Notes: generated by a model not told the origin, from the sequence alone. Shown: positions 21,708 through 32,769, numbered from the stretch's first letter. The stretch is 64,000 nucleotides of DNA from Paraspadella gotoi (GCA_051294375.1 CM119263.1:26759525-26823524), one strand, 5' to 3'. Translations and numbers: made by a program.

Positions 21708-22721
21708 TCATTCCCCATAGTCGTAAAAGTCCTCTAGCGGCGTCCCTCCCCACTTGGCCTCGATCTTAGCGTCGATGGCGTCGTTCATGGCGACCGTCAA
21801 ATGACGCCGCCAATCGCCGACCACGCCGCGTCTGTACATCGAGGCGCCGGGCTTCATCATCAAACTGTTGGGGGGATCCTTGTCGGCCTTGACCCTTTCG
21901 AAGGCGCTCGCCTCCGCCACCCGTCGGTAAAACTCTTCGTCGTAATCGAAGCCCAAAAATTCTCCCAATCGCCTCGAAGTTTCCGCCGGTGATTTCTTCA
22001 ACTGTTCGAACGTGATGTGAATCACGTGATCTTTCCCGCGGAGTTCACGGTGATACTCGAGTTCGTAGTCGAAGTAAGACCCGTTCTGAGCGTCGCTCGG
22101 TTCGTCCAAATTGAGACGTAAAAAGTTTTCCAGACTGTCCTCGTAAAAGTAAGACTTGATGTTGCGGCAGTGATGATAATAGGACACGAGGACGTCTTTG
22201 GGATTCCGAGAAATCCGCACGATCCTGCAATTTCCCTCGAAGATCTTTTTGGGCAAGAATCCGTAAGGAAGATGCGTCAGAATTACTCTGGGCGACGCCA
22301 TCTTTAAAAAATGCTCCGCCGGACGGGGAAATATCTCCAAGAAGTTGACGAGTTTGACCTCTGGATGCAGACTGGCCTCCTTGGTCAAGAGCATGTGGAG
22401 CACCTCGTGGATAAAGTGATGTCCGCATTTTTGGTAGGAGACGACGAAGATGTCGTCTTTGCGGAGGGGAAAGTGGACGAGCGAATCGAGGGCCGACTCG
22501 AAGGATTTCGAATCGAACCAAGGAAAGAAGACCATCCGAACTCCGCGGACGATCAGCGGCGAGACCCGCGCCACGCCGTCAGGACGCCGCCCGTTGTCTC
22601 GACGCTGCGCCGCCCGCAGCAGATTGACGGCGCCGCGGAGACCGTCCATGCTGTAGCTGAGGGCCAAGACTTGGAAGAGTTCCGTGGCGAGTTGAAAGAG
22701 GCGGTGGAAGAGGACGACGGG
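21708..22721 (-). CDS. Cytosolic sulfotransferase (SULT-like), 5' end in gap
   Basis: Predicted PAPS-dependent sulfotransferase, which transfers sulfate to small alcohols, phenols or amines in the cytosol. 337 codons are open to the TGA at 21708, with no intron. Numbered from the ATG at 22772 across the gap (354 residues), the PAPS 5'-phosphosulfate loop is SYQKCGHHF (112-120; usual form TYPKSGTTW), the catalytic-His motif is LTHLP (His167; usual form KTHLP), the 3'-phosphate motif is RNPKDVLVSYYHH (189-201, Arg189 and Ser197 kept), and the C-terminal loop is RRGVVGDWR (314-322; usual form RKGxxGDWK). Thus loop Lys115 and His167 remain, but several usual residues are changed. The first eight residues lie beyond a 25-N placeholder in noisy sequence, so that ATG is not trustworthy; in-frame Met42 and Met80 are alternatives, and the true start may be upstream or in another exon. 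SULTs are usually about 290-300 residues. The GC-rich codons contrast with the AT-rich flanks. The family call is firm; the substrate is unknown. Confidence 0.9.
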   Translation of the reverse strand, partial: PVVLFHRLFQLATELFQVLALSYSMDGLRGAVNLLRAAQRRDNGRRPDGVARVSPLIVRGVRMVFFPWFDSKSFESALDSLVHFPLRKDDIFVVSYQKCGHHFIHEVLHMLLTKEASLHPEVKLVNFLEIFPRPAEHFLKMASPRVILTHLPYGFLPKKIFEGNCRIVRISRNPKDVLVSYYHHCRNIKSYFYEDSLENFLRLNLDEPSDAQNGSYFDYELEYHRELRGKDHVIHITFEQLKKSPAETSRRLGEFLGFDYDEEFYRRVAEASAFERVKADKDPPNSLMMKPGASMYRRGVVGDWRRHLTVAMNDAIDAKIEAKWGGTPLEDFYDYGE

Positions 22722-22746
22722 NNNNNNNNNNNNNNNNNNNNNNNNN
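22722..22746. other. Assembly spacer, exactly 25 N, cuts the sulfotransferase
   Basis: A 25-N placeholder. The real missing length is unknown, so the in-frame join across it is meaningless. Confidence 0.97.
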
Positions 22747-23739
22747 GTAAAGGAAATGGAAGCTCGAAACATTTCTTTTTCCTTTTCTTTTTATTTTTGT
22801 TTTTTTGTTTTGTTTTTAAATTTTTCAGAGATTCGATGAGAATTGGGATTACTGCTGAGGCCCGGAATGAAAAATAGGGAAGATCCGGGAACAGGCGAGA
22901 CTCAAGGACAGTCAAATCTTAAGAACTGAGATAAGAATAAATTACCAAAGTTTTAGCCAGAGAAGAAGTCAAGAAGAAAAGGGTAAAAGAGAGTAAGGAA
23001 AATATTTTTAAAATATAAATAGTATCTCAAAACAAGTACAAATAAAAAATTTTCAAAATTTTTATGTGTTTTTTGAGACACCAAGCGCTGTATTGGTTTA
23101 AGAATGAAAATTGTTTCGTATAGTATTCGATTAAAAAAATAATAAATTTAATAAAAGAATGACCTTGCAATTAACTAACAAGCTGTTTGTGCTGTGCACG
23201 CATATTCATAAAAAAAAATGAATGCAGGAACCACTCCACATTGGAGACGAGTTGGTTCTTCCTGTGGCGAAGATCACGAAAGAAGATGCAAAAATGAGAA
23301 ATTCGCGAATGAGATTGTCGTCGGAAAAAGAATGGGAGGCGTGTGGTGGCGAGTTGGTGGACTTATGGGCGTGGATGTGGTGAGTTTGTGGTTTTATTGG
23401 TTTTGGGGGGGGGGGAAGATGGTGGGGAAGAGACAGGTGGTCGAGTGATAATTGTGTCACAAAAAATGGATGATGGATGAGACAATTGAGAATTGAGAAA
23501 GGGCGAAAAATAGAAATGGATGTCCGGTTTATTTTATGTCAAATAACTTCAGGTATTGAATAATAAGTAGTTTATAAACACAAGCATGAGCTGATTTTCT
23601 AATTAACTTACTTTAAAAATGAGACGCGGCCCGACTACATATATCTCTATCTCTCTCTCTCTCTCTCTCTCCTCTCTTCCGGATCTCTCTCTCGGTCAAG
23701 CTAAGTCTTCTCTGTGCATCTTTTTCTCCTCTCGCCTCT
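22747..23739. other. Sequence right of the spacer, no gene supported
   Basis: AT-rich with many homopolymers, a G-run at about 23404-23415 and a CT tract at about 23648-23671. An open frame at 23218-23448 is G/T-biased and matches nothing I know. This is probably part of the raw-read extension inferred to run to about 27.8 kb. Confidence 0.5.
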
Positions 23740-24116
23740 GCATGCCCTTCTCGTCGAACCACCGCCACAAATTTAATCGCTCGAGCCTGCTGGTCGCTTA
23801 ACCGAAACAATAATGACAGAGCCGACTGCCAATTTTATTTCATTTTTGGAAAGAGCTTCATTTTTTTTTAAACGCCCAAAGACATCATTAGTAACGCACG
23901 TCGTTGGTAGACCGTCGGCTTAACGACTTCAATTTCCTTAATCTTTAAAACGAATTCATAATTTCAAAAACAAAGACGGCTCTGACGAAGTAATCGCAAC
24001 TTCTTATTTTTTATTCCAGATTTTGTTTTGACATACCGAATCGACATACAAAAAAAATTGTTTCTCTATATAAAAAAGTTTTCCTCCCTCTTCTCATCTC
24101 TCTCTCTCTCCTCGTC

Positions 24117-24147
<31 letters not shown>

Positions 24148-26020
24148 CTCTCGCTGAACAACTTAGTTTGCTTTCTTTCCCTTTCTTCTCCTGGACCAAA
24201 TTTAGCTTCTCCACTTTTGAACCGAATGTTGGAGTTCTCACTCGCGCAGCATTTTTGGTAAGCGCCGCTTTCGGTAGCGCCGCGTTGTTGTGTTTGCATC
24301 GAAAAGAGACGCAGTTTTTTTTTTCCTATAACTACGACGTTTGACGCGACGCGCTGAAGACGGCGATGGCATAGATGGCAATGCTTTACGCCAATCTTCG
24401 GTGGTAAAAATTGGTGGTATCAGGATCTTTGTGACGTGGTTGTGTGCCAAGAGGACCCCCTAATTACGAACATCCTAAACAGGACCTTTTACAATTCAGT
24501 GAGATTTAGGTCCTCAGCTTGCAACAGAAAAAGCAGCTTTTTGTTCTTTTTCAGTGGAGAACAGCGTAACTAACTGCAGTTCAAGTTTCATTTTCTCTTA
24601 TCAACCAGCCCACTACCTTGTCTCCTAATTTTGCGTTTGCTTTTTTCTTTTTCTTTTTCGTTTGGAAACTCCATAAAGTAAACTCTCTTTTTCTCTCTCT
24701 CTTCTCTCTCCTCGTCTCTCTCTCTCTCTCCTCATTCGTCTCATCGTCAGTCTCTCCTCTCTCTCTCTCTCACTCTCTTCTCTCCTCTCTCCCTTTTAAT
24801 CTTATCTCTAACTCTGCCCTCATTGAGATGAACCTAGCTCTATTTTCCGCGACTCAAAAATCTCTTAAGGGTCTTCAATGAATTCTCTATCCCTTTATTC
24901 TTTCTCTGTCTCACTTTAAGCTCTCCCGCCGACCTCTTGCTCATCCACCTGACCCTAATACTTGAGTCGAACTACCCGGTCAACCCTCACTCTTTCCTTT
25001 TTTCCCTCCGAATTATTTTCGTTTTCGCTCAACGAATTCAAACATAAAACTCCTCTCTTCTTTTTTTATTAGCTTCTCTCTCTTTGTTTCTCTCTCTCTC
25101 TCTTTCTCTCACACACTCTCTTCTCTCTCTCTCTATCTATTTGTTTTTTTTTTACTTCATTTTCTTTTCATCCTCAACGCAGTTGGATTGAATCAGAATG
25201 TCCACCTTCCCTTCTCGAGTTGACAAAAAAGATTGGAATTTTCCCGCATATTTTTTTTAAAAAAGGTAAACTTTCTTCCTTCTTTCAAATTTCTGCTCGG
25301 TGCTAAGATTACATTTCCCAAAAAAACAAAAAATCCACCAACTTTCCGAAAGAAAGATAATTCGTGTTTCGTGAAAAATGTTAAAAATATTCAAAAGTTT
25401 ACACAAGAAAAGATTAAAGCATAAGGGATTTCTCTCGGATTCATTTTTGCGTCATCTGTACCGTTCTTGAAATAAAAAAATAATAGCTCGTAAAAAAATA
25501 CATATTTAAATTTTTTTTCTTTATTTTTTTTAAAATAGCGTTTTCTAGGCCCCGGAGAGAGAGGAGAGAGAGAGAGAGAGACGAGAGAGAGAAGCAGAGA
25601 GAGAAGAGAGAGAGAGAGAGAGAGATGAGAGAAAGAGAAGAGAGAGAGAGAGAGGAAGAAGAGAGAGAGAGAGAGGAGAAGAGGAGAGAGAGAGAGAGAG
25701 AGCGTTCGTATTTCACGGACTGCCGCCGCCCCCGAGTATATCGCCGAAAAAATATATTTTTTGAACATCCTTGTCTATCAGTTTGTGCAGGCTTTACCCT
25801 CGTCCGTCCGCTTCTTCGCGCCTCGAGAGTTCGTCCTTATTTTATTATGCTTTTTCTCGGGTTTTGGGGTTTTCGCCGCGAGTACTCGCTGAGCTAACTC
25901 TGTAAGTCGATTGGGCGTGTCCGTCTCTCTTTCAGTTATGTCCGTTTTGCCCGTCCCGTGCCGTCGGTCTGTTGTAGCGTTCAAATATCACATCATGGTC
26001 AGTAAGCCATTTTATTTATG
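23740..26020 (+). repeat. Tandem duplicate A1 (noisier, gap-free copy)
   Basis: Matches about 27868-30185 in the same orientation throughout. Examples are CATCATTAGTAACGCACGTC at about 23884 and 27988, and CTCACTCGCGCAGCATTTTT at about 24239 and 28415. This copy has extra single bases and irregular CT/GA tracts, but it reads through the three places where the other copy has N. No gene is recognised. Confidence 0.88.
25555..25703. repeat. Interrupted (GA)n tract
   Basis: GA run with ACGAG, GCAGA, GAAG and ATGAG interruptions. It corresponds to the 210-N gap in the duplicate copy (29654-29863). Confidence 0.9.
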
Positions 26021-27867
26021 AAAAAATCCTTTAAAAAGCAATAGTGATCGAGGCCGGTTTTCCGATGGTAAACCAAATTATTGAATGCGGAGATAACGCA
26101 TATTGATGCGCCATGAATAACACAATAATTGATTGCGTGAGTTGAATAACAAAATACTGATGTGAATGATAATCAATCATTGATTCGATGATAGTCATTT
26201 CATTGATGTGATGATAATTCATTCATGGAATATGTGATAATCATTCATTGGATGTGCGATGAATAATGATTCTTATGAGCTGACGCGATTGAATCATTCA
26301 TTGCGTAAATAAACCAACAAATGCGTTGTATGAATGAAAGAGAGAGAGGAGAGAGAGAAGGGAGAGAGAAGAGAGAGAAGAGAGAGAGAGAGAGAGAGGA
26401 GAGGAGAGAGAGAAAGAAGAGGAGGGTTGGAGAGGAGGCTGGTCCAGTTTTCACTCATCAGTTTAATTATAAAGAAATAAAATCAAATTTTTTGAAAAAA
26501 AATTCCACCGATAAATCTCGGATGTAAATTTGGGATTTTGTATTGAGAAAAGAAAAAGGGGGAATAAATCGGCGGAAATAAGATTAGAGAAGAAAAAAAA
26601 AAGAAGAGAGAGGAGAGAGAGAGAGAGAGAGGAGGAGAGAGAAGAAGGGAGAGGAGACTGTAGGAGAAGCTGGACCGCCTGGCAAAAGACTGAAAGCTGC
26701 GTTGTTTTTCGAGACGTATCTGAGTAGGGACGACTCTTTTCCTTTCTTAGATATGTTTTTACTTATCAAAAAAATTTTAGGTCTCATCTTAAAAAAGTTT
26801 TTAATTCCTAGAATGAAAATTTTTAGATTGTTCTTTTTTTGTTTTTTTTTTTTTAAGGAGAAACCAGACCGAGGTCAAATTTTAAAATTGTCATATTTGC
26901 ATATTTAACCTAATTTATAAATATTTATCCCAACTCAAATAATTATGATTTTAAAAAGAAAATAAAAATGGTGGATTAAATATATTCAGCTAAAAAAAAA
27001 TTTTACAATTTAAATATTGTAAATATTGTTGAGAGATGAAACAAAAACGTAATGTTGTAAATTTGACAATTATCTCTCTCTTTGTCTCAACTCCTATTGT
27101 TCGATATACATTTTGCCAAAGAGTCGGGTGCGGGGCGCGCGGGTAGCCGACCGGTCCAAAGTTACAGTAAATTAACACAAATCATAAAAAATTTTTTTGG
27201 TAGAAAGTTATATTATGACAATTAATTAATCCGCGCAATTGCGCGGACATATAGCAGCTATAAATGTACAGCAGCAAGCTGATGTAATGGTGACCATTGC
27301 CTGCATTTTTTTTTCTTAAAATGGAAATCCATGAAAATCTTGGATGTAATTTGGGATTTTTATAGAGAAAAAAAAATAAAATGGCGGATAATAATAAAAG
27401 TTTTTTAGAAGGAAAAAATAATAGAATTTCAAAAAACGAACGAATCGTACATTCGAGAGAGAGAGAGAGGAGAGAGAGGAACGAGGAGAGAGAGGAGAGA
27501 GAGAAAGAGAGAGAGAGAAAGCTGAAGAGCCGGAACTCGTTTACTCGTTTTACTCGTCGCCTGGTGAAAAAAAAACAAAAACAAGTGAAAACCTCAAAAA
27601 TAGAAATTTTTTGTTGGAAAAAAAAAAAAAGAGAGAGAGGAGAGAATATAGAGGAGGGCCCAGCCGGCGCGGCGGGAAACTCGTCGTTTTATGAGGGAGG
27701 TGATAATAAAAAAAAAGGTGACTAAAAATTATTTTTGTCAAAAAAACAGAGATAGAAAGGAGCGAAAGAGAGAGGAGGAGGGACCAGGATCGAGAGAAAG
27801 ATAGAAGAGAAGAGAGGAGAGAGAGGAGAGAGGAGAGAGAAGAGAGACCTCTTTTTCTCTCTCCCTC
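26021..27867. other. Low-complexity stretch between duplicates
   Basis: 26040-26335 is a degenerate repeat of ATGATAATCATTCATT-like units. GA tracts follow at 26338-26415, 26600-26660, 27455-27525 and 27640-27850. Blocks around 26519 and 27339 share GGATGTAAATTTGGGATTTT-like text, so the interval may include further noisy copies. No gene is supported. Confidence 0.55.
27230..27247. repeat. 18-bp perfect palindrome
   Basis: TCCGCGCAATTGCGCGGA is its own reverse complement, flanked by an AATTAATTAA run. The role is unknown. Confidence 0.85.
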
Positions 27868-28183
27868 CATGCCCTCTCAACACCCACAAATTTAATCCAC
27901 GAACCTTTCGCTTAACAAAAACAAAATGACAACCGACTGCCAATATATTTCATTTTTTGAAAACTTCATTTTTTTTAAACCGCAAAGACATCATTAGTAA
28001 CGCACGTCGTTGGTAGACGTCGCTAACGACTTCATTTCTTAACTTTAACGATTTCATTCTTCAAAAACAAAAGACGGTCTGACGAAGCAAACGAACTTCT
28101 TATTTTTTATTCACGATTTTTGTTTTGACACCGAAATCGACAACAAAAAAATTGTTTCTACCATAAAAGTTTTCTCCTCTCTC

Positions 28184-28351
28184 NNNNNNNNNNNNNNNNN
28201 NNNNNNNNNNNNNNNNNNNNNNNNNNNNNNNNNNNNNNNNNNNNNNNNNNNNNNNNNNNNNNNNNNNNNNNNNNNNNNNNNNNNNNNNNNNNNNNNNNNN
28301 NNNNNNNNNNNNNNNNNNNNNNNNNNNNNNNNNNNNNNNNNNNNNNNNNNN
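28184..28351. other. Assembly gap (168 N) over a CT tract
   Basis: Preceded by CTCCTCTCTC. The duplicate copy holds about 70 bp of CT repeat here (around 24096-24164), so the gap size is probably overestimated. Confidence 0.95.
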
Positions 28352-28839
28352 TATTGCTGTCTTCCTTTCTTCTCCTGGACCAAATTTAGCTCTCCACTTT
28401 GACGAATGTTGAGTTCTCACTCGCGCAGCATTTTTGGTAGCGCCGCTTTCGGTAGCGCCGCGTTTTTGTTTGCATCGAAAAGTGACGCCAGTTTTTTTTT
28501 CTATACTACGACGTTGACGTTGACGCGATGCATAGATGGCAATGCTTACGCCATCTTCGGTGGTAAAATTGGTATCAGGATCTTTGGGACGGGTTTGACC
28601 AAGGACCCAATTACGACATCCTACACAGGACTTACATTCAGTGAGATTAGTCCTCAGCTGCAACAGCAAAAGCAGCTTTTGTTCTTTTTCAGTGGAGGAA
28701 CAGCGTAACTAACTCAGTACAAGTTTCATTTTCTCTTATCACCAGCCACTACCTTTGTCTCCTAATTTTCGTTTCTTTTTCTTTTCTTTTTTGTTTGGAA
28801 ACTCCATAAGTAAACTCTCTTTCTCTCTCTCTCTCTCTC

Positions 28840-29024
28840 NNNNNNNNNNNNNNNNNNNNNNNNNNNNNNNNNNNNNNNNNNNNNNNNNNNNNNNNNNNNN
28901 NNNNNNNNNNNNNNNNNNNNNNNNNNNNNNNNNNNNNNNNNNNNNNNNNNNNNNNNNNNNNNNNNNNNNNNNNNNNNNNNNNNNNNNNNNNNNNNNNNNN
29001 NNNNNNNNNNNNNNNNNNNNNNNN
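28840..29024. other. Assembly gap (185 N) over a CT tract
   Basis: Preceded by (TC)n. The duplicate copy holds about 125 bp of interrupted CT repeat (around 24695-24820). Confidence 0.95.
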
Positions 29025-29275
29025 CCTCATTGAGATGACCTACTCTATTTTCCGCGACTCAAAAATCTCTTAAGGGTCTTTCAATGAATTCTCTATCCCT
29101 TTATTCTTTCACTGTCTCACTTTAACTCTCCCGACAACTCTTGCTCATCTACCTGACCCTAATACTTGAGTCGAACTTACCCGTCAACCCTCACTCTTTT
29201 CTTTTTTCCCTTCGGAATTATTTTCGTTTTCGCTCAACGAATTCAAACATAAAACTCTCTCTTCTTTTTTATTAG

Positions 29276-29322
<47 letters not shown>

Positions 29323-29653
29323 ATTTGTTTTTTTTACTTCATTTTCTTTTCATCTTCAACCAGTTGGATTGTCAGAATGTCACCTTCCCTTCTCGAGTTG
29401 ACAAAAAAGATTGGAATTCCCGCATATTTTTTTTAAAAGGTAAACTTTCTTCCTTCTTCAAATTTCTGCTCGGCTAAGATTACATTTCCAAAAAAAAAAA
29501 CCAAAAAAAACCACCACTTTCCAACAGATAACTTTCGAGAAAATGTAAAAAATCAAAGTTACAAGATTACAAGATTACTCTCGATTCATTTTTGCTCATC
29601 CGTTCTGAAATAAAAAATAATAATCTCGTAAAAAAATACATATTTATTTTTTT

Positions 29654-29863
29654 NNNNNNNNNNNNNNNNNNNNNNNNNNNNNNNNNNNNNNNNNNNNNNN
29701 NNNNNNNNNNNNNNNNNNNNNNNNNNNNNNNNNNNNNNNNNNNNNNNNNNNNNNNNNNNNNNNNNNNNNNNNNNNNNNNNNNNNNNNNNNNNNNNNNNNN
29801 NNNNNNNNNNNNNNNNNNNNNNNNNNNNNNNNNNNNNNNNNNNNNNNNNNNNNNNNNNNNNNN
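29654..29863. other. Assembly gap (210 N) over a GA tract
   Basis: Followed by (GA)n. The duplicate copy holds about 180 bp of A/T-rich sequence and GA repeat (around 25512-25690). Confidence 0.95.
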
Positions 29864-30113
29864 GAGAGAGAGAGAGAGAGAGAGAGAGCTCGTATTTCAC
29901 GGACTCGCCGCCCCGGAGTTATATCGCGAAAAAATATATTTTTTCGAATCTTGTCTTCATTTGTGAGGCTTTAACCCTCTTCCGTCCGCTTCTCGCGCCT
30001 TCGAGAGTTCGTCTTATTTATTTTATTGCTTTTTCTTCGGGTTTTGGTTTTCGCCGCGAGTACTCGCTGAGCTACTCTGTAAGTCGCTTGGGCGTTAGTC
30101 GTTTTGCCGGTCC

Positions 30114-30573
30114 GTCCGTCGGTCTGTTGTACTGTGGTTTCATTGCGCTCAAATATCATATCATCATAAGCATTTTATTTATGAATAACGATGTATAGGA
30201 CTAACCTGTATGCATGTTTGTTTCTTATTTAGTACTCAATCATTTATTGATAAAAAATATGATAAATAATAATAAATATTCAAAATATTTTAAAAATTAT
30301 TTTTAAAAATATCATGCAAATGAGGTTTAGAGCGAGGCCTTCAAAAAACAAATGATCAACGGAATTTCGGCGCAACAATTGGGACTCGCTATTCCTTGTT
30401 CTTCGCTTCGCCGGTGGATAAGAACTCCGAGGATAAAACGCTCGATCGCCCGCGGCTAAAGGGATTCGGGATTCGATAGAAAAGAAATAGAAATGTTATA
30501 AAAATAAAACGTTGCAAAAAGAAAGTATTTCTTTCTTTTTTTTTTAAACGAGGGGGAAAAAACTGGATATATT
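30114..30573 (+). repeat. Duplicate B1, ends at a 25-N spacer
   Basis: Matches 31257-31725, from the CCGTCCGTCGGTCTGTTG motif through ATCATGCAAATGAGGTTTAG and GATCGCCCGCGGCT to an AACTGGAT ending. No gene. Confidence 0.88.
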
Positions 30574-30598
30574 NNNNNNNNNNNNNNNNNNNNNNNNN
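30574..30598. other. Assembly spacer, exactly 25 N
   Basis: A 25-N placeholder. Confidence 0.97.
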
Positions 30599-31256
30599 GA
30601 AGAGCCAGCTCGTATTTGCACCGGATCTTAACGCTCGCCCCGGAGATTTATATCGCTGAAAAAATAATATTTTTTCCGAGACTTTCATGTCTTCGGCGAT
30701 TATTTGCTCGAGGCTCTTTAGAAACCCTGCTTCCGGTCCGCCTTCTCGCCCCATTCGAGAGTTTCTTATGTTAGTTTATTAGCTTTTTCTTAGTTCAGGT
30801 TTTGGTTGTTTTGTTTTTTTTTTTTCGTTTTTTTATTGAGGATGTGGCGGTTTAGAGTGGGGTGTGGGATCGGTGGGGTTTGGTAGGGAGTGTTTGTGAA
30901 CGGGTGAGTGTGGGTGGGTGGGTGGTATGATGTTTGTTCGAGTTTTTGTTGTCGGCTTTGGGGGTGTTGGTTGTGGTTTTATATGTGTTCTTTTGTTTTT
31001 TTTGTTTTTCTTTTTCGGTTTCGGTTGGACTGATTTTTTTTTTTTTTTTTTGGTTACGTTTTATCGTCTATGAGTAGGTTTTTCTATTTATGATCTTATT
31101 ATCTTGCTGTTGGGTTGAGAGTGTTTTGTTCAAGTGTATGTTGTGGGTTTTGGATTCTTAGCGGATGTTGTTATTTTGGTTTTTGGTTTCTGTTTGTTTT
31201 TGATTTGGAGTTGATATAGTTTTTTTTTTTTTTTTTTTGTCCTTCGTGTTTTGTTC
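30599..31256. other. Third noisy copy, then a G/T-only-like block
   Basis: 30606-30790 is a third, poorer copy of about 25700-25860 and 29886-30050 (AGCTCGTATTT, CCCCGGAG, TTCGAGAGTT landmarks). 30800-31250 is extremely rich in T and G, with few A or C on the plus strand, and has no counterpart in the other copies. It could be low-quality read sequence. Confidence 0.6.
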
Positions 31257-31725
31257 CGTCCGTCGGTCTGTTGTACTGTGGTTCATTGCGCTCAATATCA
31301 TATCAAAAGCATTTTATTTATGAATTAACGATGTATAGGACTTGGGATAACCTGTATTGCATGTTTGTTTACTTATTTTGTACTCAATATTTATTGATAA
31401 AAAAATATGATAAATATTATAATAATATTTCAGAAATATTTTAAAAATTATCTTTTTAAAAATATCATGCAAATGAGGTTTAGAGGCGAGGCCTTCAAAA
31501 ACAAATGATCAACGGAATTTCGTGCGCAACAATTAGGGACTCGCTATTCCTTGTTCTCGCTTCGCCGGTGGATAAGAACTCCGGGATAAACGCTCGATCG
31601 CCCGCGGCTTAAAGGGATTCGGGATTCGATAGAAAGAAATAGAAATGTTATAAAAATTAAAACGTTGCAAAAAAGAAAGATATTCTCTTTCTTTTTTTTT
31701 ATTAACGAGGGGGAAAAAACTGGAT
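31257..31725 (+). repeat. Duplicate B2
   Basis: Second copy of 30114-30573 with small indels (for example TTGGGATAACC against TAACC). It continues into a GA tract at 31740-31825. Confidence 0.88.
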
Positions 31726-31771
31726 TTCATGGGTTTTGAGAGCAAGAGAAGAGGAGAGAGAAAAGAGAGAG

Positions 31772-31823
<52 letters not shown>

Positions 31824-32739
31824 GGAGAAAAGCTGAAAGACGAAACATCGAATTTTTTTGACCGAAGGAGTGGATAGAGAGAGAGAGAAAGGAGAAGGCG
31901 ATAAAATTCGTAAAATCATATAAACAACCACAACAACAACTCAACCTTCATTCTCCCCCTCCGCTTCTTGAAAAATAAAAATTCAACCCATAATTCTCAT
32001 ATTCGCTTTTCCCGATACTTAACACCTCCGGATATCACGTGATCGTTAACCCTCTCTATCTCTATCAAGTTCTTCCTTCTTTTCTCTATCTCTATCTCTA
32101 TCTCTATCAAGTTCTTCCTTCTTTTCTCTTTGTCTCAACCCTGTACATCTTGCTCTCTAGTCTCCTCCAGTCTCCATATACGAGTTCCCTCTGCAAGTTA
32201 TTACATTTCCTGAGAGCAAACAATGTCCCAAGGATATCGATTACTCCCCACAGTGAATCACCAAAGTGAATCCCACTCATCCCTTGTTTTCCAAATATTT
32301 CGCCTCTTTTCCCTCTCTTGATACTGCGCTTCCCCCCCCCCACGATCCATTACCTTGGCGACATTCTCTCTTCATACTAACTTACCCTTTCTCGACCTTC
32401 TTTTTCCACTCGTTCTTCCCTCCTCCTCCCTCACTCCCTCTCTTCCTCCCCATCGCTCTTCCTTTCCTCCTTTTTCCTCTCTCTCTTCTTCTCTTAAGTA
32501 CCATTCCTCCCCATCGCTCTTCCTTTCCTCCTTTTTCCTCTCTCTCTTCTTCTCTTAAGTACCATTGCTCCCCCTTGTCCTTCCCATATGCACTAGCGTC
32601 TCATTATTTCTCTCTCTCATTCCCCGATCCTTCTTGCCTTCGTCCTTGGTCTCCATTTCTCTGTGACCTTTATCACCAGATCTGGCTGATCTTCCCTATG
32701 ATATCTTCCGGTTCTTTATTACTTTTTCCCTCCTTTTTT
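31726..32739. other. Intergenic, pyrimidine-rich
   Basis: Contains an interrupted (GA)n tract at about 31740-31825, CTATCT repeats at about 32055-32110, a long T/C-rich block at 32290-32640 and a 61-bp tandem duplication. Ser/Leu/Phe-rich open frames here follow from the base composition. Confidence 0.65.
32444..32565. repeat. 61-bp perfect tandem duplication
   Basis: The unit TCCTCCCCATCGCTCTTCCT... ending TTAAGTACCAT occurs at 32444-32504 and 32505-32565. Confidence 0.92.
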
Positions 32740-32769
32740 AGTTGCGCCGCGAGTACTCGCGGAGCAACT
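32740..32769. repeat. 30-bp near-perfect palindrome in a dispersed repeat
   Basis: Two 15-bp arms meet at GAGT/ACTC and are complementary except for one G/A mismatch pair; the core is CCGCGAGTACTCGCGG. Related cores, CCGCGAGTACTCGC followed by TGAGC and TAAGTCG, lie at about 25875 and 30053. All are followed by GTCGGTC/GTCCGTC-type short repeats, which suggests a dispersed element end. Confidence 0.75.

Larger units (their letters stand above)
27868..30185 (+). repeat. Tandem duplicate A2 (cleaner copy with SSR gaps)
   Basis: Same sequence as 23740-26020 with fewer extra bases. Three N-runs (28184-28351, 28840-29024, 29654-29863) lie exactly where the other copy has CT or GA tracts. No gene is recognised. 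Confidence 0.88.
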
